Positions 1 to 9,230 of a DNA stretch of 64,000 bases are shown one piece after another. Each line of letters begins with the position of its first letter. Position 1 is the first letter of the stretch. Below the pieces are notes generated by a model that searched no databases, was not told the DNA's origin, and saw nothing but the letters and a program-made list of their open reading frames with translations. The DNA is from Helicobacter pylori (GTDB lineage: Bacteria; Campylobacterota; Campylobacteria; Campylobacterales; Helicobacteraceae): NCBI RefSeq assembly GCF_001653455.1, contig NZ_CP011486.1, forward strand, positions 310,001 to 374,000, written 5' to 3'. A program made the translations under genes and the position numbers.

Positions 1-60
1 TTGCAAAGCGTTTTGATAGTGATTCATTTGGTTGTATTTAGAGCCAAAGGTAACGCGCAT
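1..60 (-). CDS. flgL: FlgL, flagellar hook-associated protein (5' end only)
   Basis: The first 20 codons of a minus-strand gene are visible and the rest lies outside the window. The peptide starts MRVTFGSKYNQMNHYQ, which I recognise as the N-terminus of H. pylori FlgL (HookAP3), the junction protein between hook and filament. The ATG is at position 60. An AAGGA ribosome site lies about 9 bases upstream, and a sigma-54 promoter lies further upstream, as expected for a middle-class flagellar gene. Partial by truncation at the window edge, not by mutation. Confidence 0.85.
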   Translation of the reverse strand, partial: MRVTFGSKYNQMNHYQNALQ

Positions 61-97
61 GATCGTTCAATCCTTATTGGTTTTTCAAATCAAACAA

Positions 98-111
98 GCT
101 AAAAGTATTCC
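98..111 (-). promoter_or_regulatory. Sigma-54 (RpoN) promoter for flgL
   Basis: On the minus strand the sequence reads TTGGAATACTTTTAGCTT, giving the invariant GG-N10-GC spacing of -24/-12 elements: CC at 110-111 and GC at 98-99 in plus coordinates. It lies about 38 bases from the flgL start. flgL belongs to the FlgRS/RpoN class in H. pylori (established knowledge). Confidence 0.85.
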
Positions 112-255
112 AAAAACAAGAGATTGGAGGTTTTAACCAACATGTTTTTGCTTTTTAAATTTGCATGCAAGAATCATGGCGGGTTAAATAGAACTATTTT
201 GAATGAAAAGTTTTATTTAATCTAAATTTAAAGTTACATTTTAGCAAATACTCAC

Positions 256-261
256 TATAAT
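256..261 (+). promoter_or_regulatory. -10 box for rplU-rpmA
   Basis: A perfect TATAAT lies 45 bases before the rplU ATG and implies a 5' leader of about 37 bases. The ribosome site TAAGGAA is at 295-301. No clear -35 hexamer is seen, as is usual for the H. pylori housekeeping sigma-80. Confidence 0.65.
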
Positions 262-305
262 AAGCGTTTATTTTAAAAAGAGCGTTTAATTTTTAAGGAA
301 TAGAA

Positions 306-620
306 ATGTCATACGCAATATTCAAACATGGCGGTAAGCAGTATAAAGTCGTTGAGGGCGATATTGTTTTACTGGATAAAATGAATAAAGAGCCTAAGGC
401 TTTAGTGGAGTTAGTGGAAGTGTTAGCCGTCTCTAAAGAGGGCAAGCTTTCTTGCGGAAAACCCTTTGTGAATGGGGCTAAGATTGAAGCGGAAGTGATC
501 AATGAAGGGCGCGCTAAGAAAGTCATTACTTTCAAAAAACGCCGCCGAAAAGATAGTAAAACCAAGCGTGGTTTTAGAAGAGATTTCACTCGTGTGAGAA
601 TCACTAAAATTGTAGCATAA
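306..620 (+). CDS. rplU: 50S ribosomal protein L21
   Basis: This 104-residue protein starts [15 protein letters not shown], the conserved start of bL21, and has the family's Lys/Arg-rich centre ([10 protein letters not shown]) that contacts 23S rRNA. Its length matches the family. The start is fixed by the TAAGGAA ribosome site. rpmA follows 13 bases downstream, the standard rplU-rpmA pair, so the two proteins are probably cotranslated from one message. Nothing unusual. Confidence 0.98.
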   Translation: MSYAIFKHGGKQYKVVEGDIVLLDKMNKEPKALVELVEVLAVSKEGKLSCGKPFVNGAKIEAEVINEGRAKKVITFKKRRRKDSKTKRGFRRDFTRVRITKIVA

Positions 621-633
621 GGAGTATTAAACA

Positions 634-900
634 ATGGCACACAAGAAAGGTCAAGGGAGCACGCAGAATAACAGAGATTCTGCAGGAAGACGCTTAGGCG
701 TGAAAAAATTTGGCTCAGAGTTTGTGAGAGCAGGGAATATTATCGTGCGCCAAAGAGGCACTAAAATGCATCCTGGTAACAATGTGGGCATGGGGAAAGA
801 CCATACCTTATATGCGCTGACAGATGGCGTTGTGAAATTTGAGCATAAAGACAGAAACCGCAAGAAAGTTTCTGTAGTTAGCGGGAATTTTGGGGAGTAG
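634..900 (+). CDS. rpmA: 50S ribosomal protein L27
   Basis: This 88-residue bL27 begins [16 protein letters not shown], so the functional N-terminus near the peptidyl-transferase centre is at the initiator Met. There is no cleavable extension of the Firmicutes type. The motifs RRLGVKKFG and [10 protein letters not shown] are canonical. It is the second gene of the rplU operon with a GGAG ribosome site. A hairpin follows at 930-950. Confidence 0.98.
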   Translation: MAHKKGQGSTQNNRDSAGRRLGVKKFGSEFVRAGNIIVRQRGTKMHPGNNVGMGKDHTLYALTDGVVKFEHKDRNRKKVSVVSGNFGE

Positions 901-929
901 GGTAACCTTTTAAAGGCCAATTAAACCTT

Positions 930-950
930 TGGGTGTTTGTTAAACACCCA
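930..950 (+). terminator. Hairpin after rpmA (weak terminator or attenuator)
   Basis: GGGTGTTT at 931-938 pairs with AAACACCC at 942-949 around a 3-base loop, with an extra T-A pair at 930/950. No U-run follows, so a strong intrinsic terminator is unlikely. It may separate rplU-rpmA from the dpp operon only partly. Confidence 0.4.
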
Positions 951-968
951 TAAACGCCATAAAATATT

Positions 969-974
969 TATAAT
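969..974 (+). promoter_or_regulatory. -10 box for the dpp operon
   Basis: TATAAT lies 44 bases upstream of the dppA ATG, just after the rpmA hairpin. Its position supports a separate transcript for dppABCDF-obgE. A GTGGAG ribosome site lies shortly before the start at 1018. Confidence 0.55.
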
Positions 975-1017
975 TTAGGTCTCTATCCTTTATAGAATTT
1001 GTTGTGGAGACTGGCTT

Positions 1018-2667
1018 ATGAATAATCTTTTTATCAAGGGTTTGTCCCTTTCTCTTTTATTATTTGGGGTTTTTTTGAAAGCTTTAGAAAGCCCCAACAC
1101 CACTCTTAATCCGTCTAAAGAAAACCTTTCTGTTGAAGAGCAAAAGCGTTTTGGAGGCGTTTTGGTTTTTGCTAGAGGCGCTGATGGCTCAAGCATGGAT
1201 CCTGCCTTAGTAACTGATGGCGAAAGCTATGTGGCAACAGGCAATATTTATGACACGCTCGTGCAATTCAAATACGGCACCACAGAAATTGAACCCGCCT
1301 TAGCGACAAGTTGGGATATATCCCCAGATGGTCTTGTATATACCTTTCATTTACGAAAAGGGGTTTATTTCCACCAAACGAAATACTGGAATAAAAAAGT
1401 AGAATTTAGCGCTAAAGATGTGCTGTTTTCGTTTGAACGCCAAATGGATAAGACCAAACGCTACTATAGCCCGGGGGCTAAAAGCTATAAATATTGGGAA
1501 GGCATGGGCATGTCTCATATCATTAAGAGCATTGAAGCTTTAGATGACTATACTATTAGATTTACGCTTAACGGGCCAGAAGCCCCGTTTTTGGCGAATT
1601 TGGGCATGGATTTTTTGAGCATTTTGAGTAAGGATTACGCCGATTATTTAGAACAAAATAATAAAAAAGACGAGTTGGCAAAAAAACCTATTGGGACAGG
1701 GCCTTTCAAATTCTTTTTGTGGAATAAAGACGAAAAAATCATTCTAGTCAAAAATCAAGATTATTGGGGGCCTAAAGCTTATTTGGACAAGGTGGTGGTG
1801 CGTACCATTCCTAATTCTTCCACGCGCGCTTTAGCGTTGAGGACCGGCGAAATCATGCTAATGACTGGGCCTAACCTCAATGAAGTGGAGCAGTTAGAAA
1901 AAATCCCTAATATCGTGGTGGATAAAAGCCCCGGATTGATTGCTAACTGGCTTTCATTGAACACGCAAAAAAAGTATTTTAACAACCCTTTGGTGCGCTT
2001 AGCCATCAATCATGCGATTAATGTGGATGATTATATTAAAGTGATTTATGAAGGCTTTGCTCAAAAAATGGTCAATCCTTTCCCACCCACCATATGGGGT
2101 TATAATTATCATATCAAACCTTATGAATACGATTTGAAAAAAGCTAAAGAATTGTTGAAACAAGCAGGCTATCCTAACGGCTTTAAAACCACTATTTTTA
2201 CCACTTCCACTCGTAACCCAAAGGGAGCGGTGTTCATACAAGCAAGCCTGGCTAAAATTGGCATTGATGTGAAAATTGAAGTGTATGAATGGGGGGCTTA
2301 TTTGAAAAGAACGGGCTTAGGCGAGCATGAAATGGCGTTTGCAGGCTGGATGGCAGACATTGCAGATCCGGATAATTTCCTATACACCTTATGGAGCAAG
2401 CAAGCCGCTTCAGCCATACCCACTCAAAATGGTTCTTTTTATAAGAGCGATGCCTTTTCTGATCTGCTTGTAAAGGCTAAACGGGTTTCTGATCAAAAAG
2501 AGCGAGAAGCCCTCTATTTAAAGGCTCAAGAAATCATCTATAAAGACGCTCCCTATGTGCCTTTAGCCTATCCTTATTCGGTAGTGCCGCATTTGTCTAA
2601 GGTTAAAGGCTATAAAACGACAGGGGTGAGCGTGAATCGCTTCTTTAAAGTGTATTTAGAAAAATAA
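1018..2667 (+). CDS. dppA: DppA, periplasmic dipeptide-binding protein
   Basis: This is a 549-residue family 5 extracellular solute-binding protein. It captures dipeptides in the periplasm and hands them to the DppBC permease. A hydrophobic signal peptide occupies about residues 1-24. The mature part has the family features DGLVYTFHLRKGVYFH and PIGTGPFKFFLWNKDEKI. Length is normal. It is first of the tight cluster dppA-B-C-D-F (9 bases before dppB), which favours peptide import, a nitrogen and carbon source for H. pylori. Exact substrate preference cannot be read from sequence. Confidence 0.93.
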   Translation: MNNLFIKGLSLSLLLFGVFLKALESPNTTLNPSKENLSVEEQKRFGGVLVFARGADGSSMDPALVTDGESYVATGNIYDTLVQFKYGTTEIEPALATSWDISPDGLVYTFHLRKGVYFHQTKYWNKKVEFSAKDVLFSFERQMDKTKRYYSPGAKSYKYWEGMGMSHIIKSIEALDDYTIRFTLNGPEAPFLANLGMDFLSILSKDYADYLEQNNKKDELAKKPIGTGPFKFFLWNKDEKIILVKNQDYWGPKAYLDKVVVRTIPNSSTRALALRTGEIMLMTGPNLNEVEQLEKIPNIVVDKSPGLIANWLSLNTQKKYFNNPLVRLAINHAINVDDYIKVIYEGFAQKMVNPFPPTIWGYNYHIKPYEYDLKKAKELLKQAGYPNGFKTTIFTTSTRNPKGAVFIQASLAKIGIDVKIEVYEWGAYLKRTGLGEHEMAFAGWMADIADPDNFLYTLWSKQAASAIPTQNGSFYKSDAFSDLLVKAKRVSDQKEREALYLKAQEIIYKDAPYVPLAYPYSVVPHLSKVKGYKTTGVSVNRFFKVYLEK

Positions 2668-2676
2668 AGGGGTTGT

Positions 2677-3681
2677 ATGCTGAGTTTTATCATCAAGCGC
2701 ATTTTGTGGGCGATCCCCACGCTGTTTGGAGTGAGTGTTATTGTGTTTATGATGGTGCATTTAGTGCCAGGAGATCCGGCGTTAGTGATTTTAGGCGAAA
2801 AGGCCAATCAAGCCGCTATTGACGCTTTAAGGGAGCAATTTGGCTTGAACAAGCCTTTAATAGAGCAGTATTTTTTCTTTATCAATAATGTGTTGCATGG
2901 CAATTTTGGCACTTCTATCATGACGGGCGAGCCTGTGATGCATGAGTTTTTGCAACGCTTCCCGGCTACGGTGGAATTGGCTTTGATCGCTTTATTTATG
3001 GCTCTTGTTTTGGGTATTAGCGTTGGGGTGTTAGCAGCGATCAAACGATATAGCGTTTTTGATTATTCCAGCATGACTTTCGCTTTAGCCGGGATTTCTA
3101 TGCCGGTGTTTTGGCTAGGGCTTATGCTGATTTATATCTTTAGCGTGCAATTAGGGTGGTTGCCTGTTTTTGGGCGTTTGAGCGATGTGTATTATTTAGA
3201 TGGCCCTACAGGCTTTTACTTGATAGACAGCTTGATTGCAAGAGATTATGGGGCGTTTGTGGATACGATCAAACACTTGATTTTACCTAGTATTGTGTTA
3301 GCCACGGTTTCTACCGCCGTGATTGCGAGAATGACTCGCGCGAGCATGGCAGAAGTGTCTAAAGAAGATTATGTGCGCACCGCTAAAGCCAAAGGGTGCA
3401 GTTCCTTTAGGGTGATTTTTGTGCATACTTTGCGTAACGCTTTAATCCCTGTAACGACTATAGCGGGCTTGATGTTAGCCGGGCTTTTAGGGGGGAGCAT
3501 GATAACAGAAACGGTTTTCTCATGGCCTGGGATTGGCAAGTGGATCGTCAATGCACTCAACCAGCGCGATTTCCCTATCATTCAGTCCATGTCTTTGATC
3601 ATTGCCATGATGTATATTGGGGCTAATCTCTTAGTGGATATTTTATACGCTTTTATTGATCCCAGAATAAGGTTGTCATGA
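2677..3681 (+). CDS. dppB: DppB, dipeptide ABC transporter permease
   Basis: This 334-residue inner-membrane protein starts MLSFIIKRILWAIPTLFGVSV, the hallmark of DppB/OppB permeases. About six membrane segments are visible. The cytoplasmic EAA-type loop (RTAKAKGCSSFRVIFVHTLRNALIPV) docks onto the ATPases. It forms the translocation channel with DppC. Its stop overlaps the dppC start by 4 bases, indicating translational coupling. Confidence 0.95.
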   Translation: MLSFIIKRILWAIPTLFGVSVIVFMMVHLVPGDPALVILGEKANQAAIDALREQFGLNKPLIEQYFFFINNVLHGNFGTSIMTGEPVMHEFLQRFPATVELALIALFMALVLGISVGVLAAIKRYSVFDYSSMTFALAGISMPVFWLGLMLIYIFSVQLGWLPVFGRLSDVYYLDGPTGFYLIDSLIARDYGAFVDTIKHLILPSIVLATVSTAVIARMTRASMAEVSKEDYVRTAKAKGCSSFRVIFVHTLRNALIPVTTIAGLMLAGLLGGSMITETVFSWPGIGKWIVNALNQRDFPIIQSMSLIIAMMYIGANLLVDILYAFIDPRIRLS

Positions 3682-4538
3682 TGGAATCCTTTAGAGAGTT
3701 TATCCAACAATTTAAGAAAAATAAGGCGGCGGTAGTAGGGGCATGGATTGTGCTTTTATTGGTGGTTTGCGCGATTTTTGCACCTCTTTTGGCCCCGCAT
3801 GATCCTTATGTGCAAAACGCGCAAGATCGCCTTTTAAAACCCATATGGGAGCATGGAGGGAATGCAAAATACCTTTTAGGCACTGATGATTTGGGGCGCG
3901 ATATTTTGAGCCGCTTGATCTATGGGGCTAGGATTTCTTTAACCATAGGGATTGTTTCTATGGGGATTGCGGTGTTTTTTGGCACGATATTAGGGCTAAT
4001 AGCGGGGTATTTTGGGGGGAAAACGGATGCAATTATCATGCGTATCATGGATATAATGTTCGCTTTGCCCTCTATTTTATTGATTGTGATTGTGGTCGCT
4101 GTGTTAGGGCCTTCACTCACGAATGCGATGCTTGCGATTGGGTTTGTAGGCATTCCTGGATTTGCACGATTGGTGCGCAGTTCTGTGCTAGGCGAAAAAG
4201 AAAAAGAATACGTGATCGCTTCTAAAATCAATGGCTCTTCGCACCTTCGCTTGATGTGTAAGGTGATTTTCCCTAATTGCATTATCCCTTTGATCGTGCA
4301 AACGACGATGGGGTTTGCTTCCACGGTTTTAGAAGCCGCCGCACTGAGCTTTTTAGGTCTTGGGGCCCAACCTCCCAAGCCTGAATGGGGAGCGATGTTG
4401 ATGAACTCCATGCAATATATCGCTACCGCTCCTTGGATGCTTGTTTTCCCTGGGGTGATGATCTTTTTAACGGTTATGAGTTTTAATCTGGTGGGCGATG
4501 GCATCATGGACGCTTTAGATCCTAAACGCGCCTCTTAA
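3678..4538 (+). CDS. dppC: DppC, dipeptide ABC transporter permease
   Basis: This 286-residue permease has an N-terminal cytoplasmic stretch, a first membrane helix at about 20-42, the periplasmic motif LGTDDLGRDILSRLIYGARISL typical of OppC/DppC, and later helices. An EAA-like loop lies near ASKINGSSHLRLMCKVIFPN. Two ATGs occur in tandem at 3678 and 3681. The first overlaps the dppB stop. It is the second channel subunit of the Dpp importer. Confidence 0.95.
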   Translation: MMESFREFIQQFKKNKAAVVGAWIVLLLVVCAIFAPLLAPHDPYVQNAQDRLLKPIWEHGGNAKYLLGTDDLGRDILSRLIYGARISLTIGIVSMGIAVFFGTILGLIAGYFGGKTDAIIMRIMDIMFALPSILLIVIVVAVLGPSLTNAMLAIGFVGIPGFARLVRSSVLGEKEKEYVIASKINGSSHLRLMCKVIFPNCIIPLIVQTTMGFASTVLEAAALSFLGLGAQPPKPEWGAMLMNSMQYIATAPWMLVFPGVMIFLTVMSFNLVGDGIMDALDPKRAS

Positions 4539-4548
4539 AGGAGCTTGC

Positions 4549-5412
4549 ATGATTTTAGAAGTTAAAGATTTAAAAACTTATTTTTTCACCGATAAGGGCG
4601 TGAATAAGGCGGTGGATGGCGTGAGTTTTGGCTTGAAAAAGTCTCAAACGCTCTGCATTGTAGGGGAGAGTGGGAGCGGGAAAAGCATCACTTCGCTTTC
4701 TATTTTAGGGCTGATTGAAAAACCCGGGAAAATTGTAGGGGGGAGCATCCAATTTTTGGGGCAGGATTTGTTGCAACTCAAAGAAAAGCAAATGCAAAAA
4801 GAAATCAGGGGTAAAAAAATTGGCATGATCTTTCAAGAGCCCATGACGAGCTTGAATCCTTCCTACACGGTGGGGTTTCAAATCAATGAAGTGCTAAAAA
4901 TCCACCACCCAAGCCTTAATAAAAAAGAACGATTAGAAAGGGTGGTTTATGAATTAGAGCGCGTGGGCATTCCCCATGCAGGGGATAAATACCATGAATA
5001 CCCTTTCAATCTCAGCGGAGGGCAACGCCAAAGGGTGATGATCGCTATGGCTATGGTGTGTGAGCCTGAAATTTTGATCGCTGATGAGCCTACGACAGCT
5101 TTAGATGTAACGATCCAAGCACAGATTTTGGAATTGATGAAAGAATTGCAGCAAAAAAAGGGGACTTCTATCTTGTTTATCACCCATGATTTAGGCGTAG
5201 TGGCGCAAATCGCTGATGAAGTGGTGGTGATGTATAAAGGGCATGTGGTGGAGCAAGCGAACGCGAAAGAGCTTTTTGCTGATCCAAGACACCCTTATAC
5301 GAAAGCCCTTTTAAGCGCGATCCCTAAACCGGGCAAAGAATACCGCAAAAAACGATTAGAAACCGTGGATGAAAACACCGATTATTTGAGTTTTAAAAAG
5401 GAGTTACGATGA
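4549..5412 (+). CDS. dppD: DppD, dipeptide ABC transporter ATPase
   Basis: This 287-residue ABC ATPase has Walker A GESGSGKS at about 38-45, a Q-loop (FQEPMTSLNP), signature LSGGQRQRV and Walker B ILIADEPTTALD. The C-terminal extension with RHPYTKALLSAIP is the OppD/DppD-type tail. It energises peptide uptake together with DppF. The stop overlaps the dppF ATG by 4 bases. Confidence 0.95.
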   Translation: MILEVKDLKTYFFTDKGVNKAVDGVSFGLKKSQTLCIVGESGSGKSITSLSILGLIEKPGKIVGGSIQFLGQDLLQLKEKQMQKEIRGKKIGMIFQEPMTSLNPSYTVGFQINEVLKIHHPSLNKKERLERVVYELERVGIPHAGDKYHEYPFNLSGGQRQRVMIAMAMVCEPEILIADEPTTALDVTIQAQILELMKELQQKKGTSILFITHDLGVVAQIADEVVVMYKGHVVEQANAKELFADPRHPYTKALLSAIPKPGKEYRKKRLETVDENTDYLSFKKELR

Positions 5413-6215
5413 AGCTCTTAGAAATTAAAGAATTGAAAAAATCCTATGCGATAGACAGGGGATTATTTAAGCCTAAAAGAGTGATCCATGCGCTCAATGG
5501 GATCAGTTTTGAAGTGGAACAAAATGAAGTTTTAAGCATCGTGGGGGAGAGTGGCTGTGGGAAAAGCACGACGGCAAAAATTTTAGCCGGCATTGAAAGG
5601 CAAGATAGCGGGGCGATTTATTTCAACGGCAAGCGCCATTTGCATTTTAGCAAACAGGATTGGTTTGATTACCGCAAAAAAGTGCAAATGATTTTCCAAG
5701 ACCCTTATTCTAGCCTAAACCCTCGCTGGAAAGTGGGCGAAATTATCGCTGAACCCTTGCTTTTAAACTCTCATTTTTCAAAAAAAGAAATTAAGGCCAA
5801 AGTGCTAGAAATCATGCAAAAAGTGGGCTTGAAATTAGAATGGATCGATCGTTACCCTCACCAATTTTCAGGCGGTCAAAGGCAACGAATCGGCATCGCT
5901 AGAGCGCTCATTTTGCACCCTAGCGTGGTGATTTGCGATGAGCCTGTGTCTGCGCTAGATGTGTCCATTCAGGCGCAAGTGTTGAATTTGCTTTTAGATT
6001 TGCAAAAAGAAATGGGGCTGACTTATATTTTTATTAGCCATGATTTAGGGGTGGTGGAGCATATTAGCGATAGGATTATCGTGATGAATCAAGGACAAAT
6101 CGTAGAAACAGGAGATGTGGATAGCGTGATAAGCGCTCCAAAGCACCCCTATACGCAGAAATTGCTCAATGCCGTGCCGCATTTGGAAAAATCCATGCAA
6201 AGATTTGCTGAATAA
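5409..6215 (+). CDS. dppF: DppF, dipeptide ABC transporter ATPase
   Basis: This is a 268-residue ABC ATPase with Walker A GESGCGKST, Q-loop FQDPYSSLNPR, signature FSGGQRQRI, Walker B VICDEPVSALD and the switch His in FISHDLGVVEH. KHPYTQKLLNAVP marks the oligopeptide ATPase C-terminal region. It is the partner of DppD in the heterodimeric motor. obgE follows after 18 bases and is probably on the same transcript. Confidence 0.95.
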   Translation: MKLLEIKELKKSYAIDRGLFKPKRVIHALNGISFEVEQNEVLSIVGESGCGKSTTAKILAGIERQDSGAIYFNGKRHLHFSKQDWFDYRKKVQMIFQDPYSSLNPRWKVGEIIAEPLLLNSHFSKKEIKAKVLEIMQKVGLKLEWIDRYPHQFSGGQRQRIGIARALILHPSVVICDEPVSALDVSIQAQVLNLLLDLQKEMGLTYIFISHDLGVVEHISDRIIVMNQGQIVETGDVDSVISAPKHPYTQKLLNAVPHLEKSMQRFAE

Positions 6216-6233
6216 AAGAAAGGATTTTAAGCT

Positions 6234-7316
6234 GTGTTTGTAGATAGCGTGGAAATTATCATCGCTTCAGGTAAGGGAGGGCCTGGAATGGTGAGTTTTA
6301 GGCGAGAAAAGTTTGTCATTAAGGGCGGTCCTGATGGAGGCGATGGAGGCGATGGAGGCGATGTGTATTTTGAAGTGGATAACAATACCGACACTCTAGC
6401 GAATTTTAGAGGCACTAAACACCATAAGGCTAAAAACGGATCTCCAGGAGGCACACGAAATTGCGCAGGCAAAAAAGGCGAAGACAAGATCATTATCGTG
6501 CCGCCAGGAACGCAAGTTTTTGTAGATGGTGTTTTATGGCTTGATTTGATCACGCCTAAAGAAAGGGTGTTAGCCTTAAAAGGAGGCAAGGGAGGGTTAG
6601 GGAATGCGCATTTTAAAAGCGCGACCAAGCAACAACCCACTTACGCGCAAAAAGGCTTAGAGGGGGTTGAAAAATGCGTGCGTTTGGAATTAAAGCTCAT
6701 CGCTGATATAGGGTTAGTGGGTTTTCCTAATGCGGGTAAATCCACGCTCATTTCCACCATCTCTAACGCTAAACCTAAAATCGCTAACTATGAATTTACG
6801 ACTCTAGTGCCTAATTTAGGGGTAATAAGCGTAGATGAAAAAAGCGAATTTTTAATGGCGGATATTCCTGGCATCATTGAAGGGGCTAGTGAGGGAAAAG
6901 GCTTAGGGATTAGCTTTTTAAAGCACATTGAACGCACTAAAGTTCTAGCCTTTGTTTTAGACGCTTCCAGGCTAGATTTGGATATTAAAGAGCAATACAA
7001 ACGCTTGAGGTTGGAGTTAGAAAAATTTTCACCCACTCTGGCTAACAAGCCTTTTGGGGTGTTACTCAATAAATGCGATGTTGTAGAAGAGATTGATCAC
7101 ATGACTAAGGATTTTTGCGCCTTTTTAAACTTGCAAGCGCAAAAATTAGAGGCGTTTGATTTAGAGCCGTATTTGGGGTTTTTGCACCCTAAATTGATGG
7201 GCGGTTTTGAAAATGATCCTAATGAAAAATCCGCGCTCTTTATCTTACCCCTTTCAGCGGTTAGTGCTATAAACACGCATGCACTTAAATTTGTGTTGTT
7301 AAAAGCGTTGTCATAA
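6234..7316 (+). CDS. obgE: Obg-family GTPase
   Basis: This 360-residue essential GTPase acts in 50S subunit maturation and stress signalling. Residues 1-158 form the glycine-rich Obg fold ([13 protein letters not shown]). The G domain follows, with G1 GFPNAGKST near 163, G3 DIPGI and G4 NKCD. Translation starts at GTG with an AAAGGA site 10 bases upstream. The length is shorter than E. coli ObgE because no long acidic tail is present. Confidence 0.95.
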   Translation: MFVDSVEIIIASGKGGPGMVSFRREKFVIKGGPDGGDGGDGGDVYFEVDNNTDTLANFRGTKHHKAKNGSPGGTRNCAGKKGEDKIIIVPPGTQVFVDGVLWLDLITPKERVLALKGGKGGLGNAHFKSATKQQPTYAQKGLEGVEKCVRLELKLIADIGLVGFPNAGKSTLISTISNAKPKIANYEFTTLVPNLGVISVDEKSEFLMADIPGIIEGASEGKGLGISFLKHIERTKVLAFVLDASRLDLDIKEQYKRLRLELEKFSPTLANKPFGVLLNKCDVVEEIDHMTKDFCAFLNLQAQKLEAFDLEPYLGFLHPKLMGGFENDPNEKSALFILPLSAVSAINTHALKFVLLKALS

Positions 7317-7480
7317 AGCGTTGTTGTGTTTGAAAATGGTTTAATCAAATAAGACATGCTTTTGTTGGTTGTAGCGTGGTGGGGATTATAAAGAATGCTC
7401 ATAAGATGTGCAAAGACACACGCATGCAAGGGTGTGGGATTTTGTCGTATTTTTAAAATAAATTCAAGCAAAGGTGAGAG

Positions 7481-8464
7481 ATGAAAAGATTTGTTTTATC
7501 CTTATTACTCATTTGCGTTCAAGCTTACGCTGAGAAAGATTACTTTTTTAGGGATTTTAAATCTATAGATTTGCCTAAAAAACTCCATCTTGACACAAAG
7601 CTCTCCAAGCAAATCCAGCCATGCGCGCAACTTAATGCGTCCAAACACTACACTTCTACCGGGGTTAGAGAGCCTGATGCATGCACAAAGAGTTTTAAAA
7701 AGTCCGCTACCATGTCCTATGATTTAGCGTTAGGCTATTTAGTGAGCCAAAACAAACAATATGGTTTAAAGGTTATAGAAATTTTAAACGCTTGGGCTAG
7801 AGAGCTTCAAAGCGTGGACACTTATCAGAGCGAAGATAATATCAATTTCTACATGCCTTATATGAACATGGCCTATTGGTTTGTCAAAAAAGAATTTCCT
7901 AGCCCAAAATATGAAGACTTTGTCAAGCGGATGCGCGGGTATTCTCAATCAGCTCTTAACACTAACCATGGGGCGTGGGGCATTCTCTTTGATGTGAGTT
8001 CTGCACTTGCATTAAACGATCAAGCCCTTTTGCAAAGTAGCGCTAATCGGTGGCAGGAGTGGGTGTTTAAAGCGATAGATGAGAGTGGGGTTATCCCTAG
8101 CGCGATCACTAGAAGCGATACAAGCGATTATCATGGCGGTCCTACGAAAGGCATTAAGGGGATCGCTTATACCAATTTCGCGCTTCTTGCGTTAAGCGTA
8201 TCAGGCGAATTGCTTTTTGAGAACGGGTATGATTTGTGGGATAGTGGAGCCGGACAAAGGCTTTCTATAGCGTATAATAAAGTCGCAACATGGATTTTAA
8301 ATCCTGAAACTTTCCCTTATTTCCAGCCTAATCTCATTGGGGTGCATAACAACGCTTATTTCATTATTTTAGCCAAACACTATTCTAGCCCTAGTGCAAA
8401 TGAGCTTTTATCCCAGGGCGATTTGCATGAAGATGGTTTTAGGCTCAAACTCCGATCGCCATGA
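7481..8464 (+). CDS. Periplasmic alginate-lyase-family protein (PL5-like)
   Basis: This 327-residue protein has a cleavable signal peptide (residues 1-17, ending AYA). The core is an all-alpha toroid like AlgL. NFYMPYMNMAYWFVK is followed by the loop TNHGAWGILFDVSSALAL, which resembles the family's N-N-H-x-W catalytic region. Tyr-rich C-terminal motifs follow (DYHGG, HNNAYFIIL). The family cleaves uronate polymers by beta-elimination. H. pylori is not known to make alginate, so the substrate is unknown and could be a host or envelope glycan. Family placement is by recall; function is inferred. AAGGTGAGAG precedes the ATG. Confidence 0.65.
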   Translation: MKRFVLSLLLICVQAYAEKDYFFRDFKSIDLPKKLHLDTKLSKQIQPCAQLNASKHYTSTGVREPDACTKSFKKSATMSYDLALGYLVSQNKQYGLKVIEILNAWARELQSVDTYQSEDNINFYMPYMNMAYWFVKKEFPSPKYEDFVKRMRGYSQSALNTNHGAWGILFDVSSALALNDQALLQSSANRWQEWVFKAIDESGVIPSAITRSDTSDYHGGPTKGIKGIAYTNFALLALSVSGELLFENGYDLWDSGAGQRLSIAYNKVATWILNPETFPYFQPNLIGVHNNAYFIILAKHYSSPSANELLSQGDLHEDGFRLKLRSP

Positions 8465-8667
8465 ATATTTTAACCTTTCTATGAATGGTTAAGAATGTTT
8501 GATCCAGTCTGCATCATTTACAAAAAGAGTTTAAAATAAACGCAATTGTATCTCTAGGCCGTATTAGAGTGCAAATGATTATCAAAATGAAGTATTTTAG
8601 TTGTAAGCATGCTTATTTACACTAAAATAACAAGCGTTGTTGATAAAATCACATTAAAGGATAATGA

Positions 8668-9222
8668 ATGAAAAAAATGGTTTTGGTATCGGCTTTGTTG
8701 GCAGGGTTTTTGCAAGCGGTGAGTTTGGATTTATCTTCGGCTAAAACGACATGGACAGCCTTTAAAACTAAGGCTAAAACACCCGTAAGCGGGAGTTTTG
8801 AAAGCATCACTTATAAACTGGGTAAATCTCAAGATAGTTTAAAAACCCTTTTAGAAGGGGCGAGTGCAAGCATGGATAGCTTGAAAGTCAATTTAGGCGA
8901 TGACACTAAAAACAAGAATGTTAAAGAAGCTTTTTTCGCTCTTTTTAAAAACACTAACATCAAAGTAACTTTTAGAAATGTGATAGAAGGCGATCATGCG
9001 GGTTCTCTCACCGCTTATGTGAGAATGAATGAAAAGCTCGTGAAAGTGCCTATGCAATACACGATTGCTGATAGTAAGATCGTGATTAAAGGGGTCTTGG
9101 ATTTATTGAATTTTGGCTTGAAAAACGAGTTAGCGAGCTTGGCTAAACGATGCGAGAGTTTTCATGAGGGCTTGACCTGGTCGCAAGTGGAGATCCAATT
9201 TGAAAGCATGATCAAGGGATAA
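8668..9222 (+). CDS. YceI-like periplasmic lipid-binding protein
   Basis: This 184-residue exported protein has a signal peptide of about 18 residues (MKKMVLVSALLAGFLQAV). The mature start (SLDLSSAKTTWTAFKTKAKTPVSGSFES) follows the YceI pattern, and alternating beta strands fit the lipocalin-like barrel that binds isoprenoid or amphipathic ligands. Ligand and role are unknown. A Fur-like sequence lies upstream at 8573-8590. hemL starts 8 bases downstream, so the two may be cotranscribed. Confidence 0.65.
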   Translation: MKKMVLVSALLAGFLQAVSLDLSSAKTTWTAFKTKAKTPVSGSFESITYKLGKSQDSLKTLLEGASASMDSLKVNLGDDTKNKNVKEAFFALFKNTNIKVTFRNVIEGDHAGSLTAYVRMNEKLVKVPMQYTIADSKIVIKGVLDLLNFGLKNELASLAKRCESFHEGLTWSQVEIQFESMIKG

Positions 9223-9230
9223 TTTAAATC

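Noticed and set aside
293-640. Minus-strand frame across rplU
   Set aside because: Antisense shadow of a ribosomal protein gene with no supporting features.
3920-4507. 195-codon minus-strand frame opposite dppC
   Set aside because: Lies wholly within a conserved permease gene, with no ribosome site and no domain.
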